A DNA stretch of 64,000 bases. Source: Tubulanus polymorphus. Its lineage: Eukaryota > Nemertea > Palaeonemertea > Tubulaniformes > Tubulanidae. Where the stretch lies: the NCBI RefSeq assembly GCF_964204645.1, contig NC_134028.1:14993263-15057262 (forward strand), read 5' to 3'. The translations under genes and the position numbers were made by a program. Of this stretch, positions 62,351-64,000 are shown piece after piece (positions within the stretch are counted from its first letter, which is position 1; the number at the start of each line of letters is the position of its first letter). The notes below the pieces were generated by a model. It did not search any database, was not told the DNA's origin, and saw nothing but the letters and a program-made list of their open reading frames with translations.

Positions 62351-64000
62351 ATGAGAATGCCGGTTTGCTAGCGTATCTATTTAACACCCGTATTGCTCGG
62401 GATAGTTTTACTATCAACGGGTGGCGCTGTATGTAAATTTCACATAAATCAACGACTTTCGGCTATAAGCGGTACTTAAGACCACTTGAAAATATCATAG
62501 TCAATTACGGTAGTAGTGAACATAAAAAGATACAGTACAAAGATACAGTACGGTGTACAGTTAAGGACATGATTCCATAGGACCCATACTAGAGACATTT
62601 TGTTCAGACAAGGACTATTAGTTAAACACTAATCTTCATTTTCAGCAATTAACGTTCTGGTGAATTAATTAGTGATTCGGTCTTTCGGTGGTTCGAGATA
62701 AAATGCCCGCAAAATAAGAACCTAACGAACCAGGGCTGACCACAAATTGCCCAACAGATAAATTTTCGAAACGACACAATCCAATCATGTTTGGTAACAA
62801 ATGTGGCGTGGACCATGGTCTTTTAACTGACCAATGCATGACCAGTACTGACCATATAGTAAATTATGTGTTTGCAAACAATTAAGTTGTTTGGTGTCAA
62901 ATAACTAGATATGATGTGGGCATTAATCTAAAAATTGTTTAACTGACCAATGCTTGACCAGTACTGACCAGTTACCAGTGCTAACCAGAACCCCCATAAG
63001 TAATTTATATGTTTAGTGAATCCTTCGTTGGTACTACTAGCTTTTACATTTAAATTTGTCGCTTGAAAAAGTCTTGTCCGATTTTTGTTGTAGGTAGCGA
63101 GCTAACTTTGAAATTCCGCTAAAATGCATAAGATTTTTACGTAGGGTTTTGAACGAACAACGTTTCCATTTGTAATTGTAACGTGCGCATTTGAGCCTGT
63201 AACGTGCACATTTTACTCGCGTGAACGTGCGTATCGGTACCAACATGCGAGACTTGTCAAACTTTTACGATCAAGACTTTTAAACTGAACAAAGAAGATA
63301 TCATATCATATTATATATACATGAATAGATGGAATGATAATGTAGTAGTTTTAAATGTTTCGTAGCTGCTGTCCACTGACCACAGATCAAAGCTAATTGC
63401 CTGATATGAAATATATTTTTGTTATAGAGATGTAGTAGATCAGTGAGAATTCAAACTTATGGTTAATTTTGAGTGATCACAACGCTAACCAATAGAGAAA
63501 GCTGTAAGTCCTAAGAAAATATGCATTAAGTATAACATATCTTTCAATATAATGATGAAGTATTCAACTGGCCATCACAACAATAGTTTGACTTATCTTA
63601 TTGAAAAAACCGGAGTGTTAATGGGAAAACCTTGAATTCGAAACAATTCCACACTCAATCGTTTTCTTTGAAAACACAATTTGCATTTTGTGGACATGTA
63701 TTTTTTTGCACCAAAAGCATGAAGTATATTATCTTTGCTTGTAAAAATTTGAAATTTTGGGGAAGATTTTTGGCCTCGTTAACCTGTGAACACGTCCTTC
63801 GTATATTTTCTAAGACCGACCCTTGAAATAATGCTGAGAGTTCCGAGGATAATTTTGGTAGGATGTAAACTTAAGCTGCTTCGTATCCGTGGAGGGTTGC
63901 TAATACACAATAATCATAAGTACCATGAGATTCGATAGAATATCGTTTTTCAATCATACGTACACGAATTATCGCGATATAAAGATAAATAATATGTTCA
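62351..64000. other. Intergenic DNA, no gene seen
   Basis: Noncoding, AT-rich. TTTAACTGACCAATGC followed by TGACCAGTACTGACCA occurs twice (62820-62853 and 62937-62970), with a related GACCAGTTACCAGTGCTAACC just after the second. The frames present are short and without recognisable domains. Confidence 0.55.

Overview
The window looks like intergenic DNA of an animal (metazoan), almost certainly a marine invertebrate and plausibly a mollusc or other lophotrochozoan. The grounds are spliceosomal exon structure, BEL/Pao and env-bearing Ty3/Gypsy retrotransposons, a 24-kb Polinton/Maverick, a CR1/Jockey-like LINE, and a dispersed repeat family that combines a GGACTTAAGTCC palindrome with a TCCG microsatellite. 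The species cannot be fixed from the sequence. Only one stretch, a terminal exon at 1868-2957, looks like a host gene; nearly everything else is mobile DNA, nested several layers deep.

Layout. 1-5460: host DNA with one exon, a pogo-like non-autonomous transposon (3146-3701) and dispersed repeats. 5465-11233: a BEL/Pao LTR retrotransposon with identical 152-bp LTRs and a 5-bp target duplication. 11234-13478: repeat remnants, a tandem duplication and a 1.3-kb internally deleted Polinton. 13479-41968: a minus-strand LINE cut into four pieces by an unidentified 1.1-kb segment, by a small inverted-repeat element and by a full-length Polinton (16090-40226, AACGTG target duplication). The Polinton has plus-strand genes on the left (zinc finger-PolB, small conserved proteins, minor capsid, membrane and coiled-coil proteins, major capsid) and minus-strand genes on the right (A32-type packaging ATPase, retroviral-type integrase, membrane protein, conserved protein, HNH endonuclease, zinc-finger protein). 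The two sets converge on a pair of giant palindromes. The Polinton carries a 6.6-kb long-inverted-repeat DNA transposon (32566-39179). 42241-62350: a second, minus-strand BEL/Pao copy split by a 14.9-kb env-bearing, chromodomain-bearing Ty3/Gypsy element (45271-60211, identical 1268-bp LTRs, GTAT target duplication). 62350-64000: no gene seen.

How the genes work together. The Polinton carries a replication polymerase, integrase, packaging ATPase and capsid proteins, that is, a virus-like self-synthesising element. Many of its genes now carry single-base frameshifts or stops. Most of its gene starts share a TAAATG motif. The Gypsy element carries gag, pol (probably by -1 slippage at GGGAAAC) and a furin-type env behind a splice acceptor, plus extra upstream ORFs. 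The first two of those contain a regularly spaced array of hairpins identical to the T-arm/B-box of tRNAs. This array is the most unusual signal in the window.
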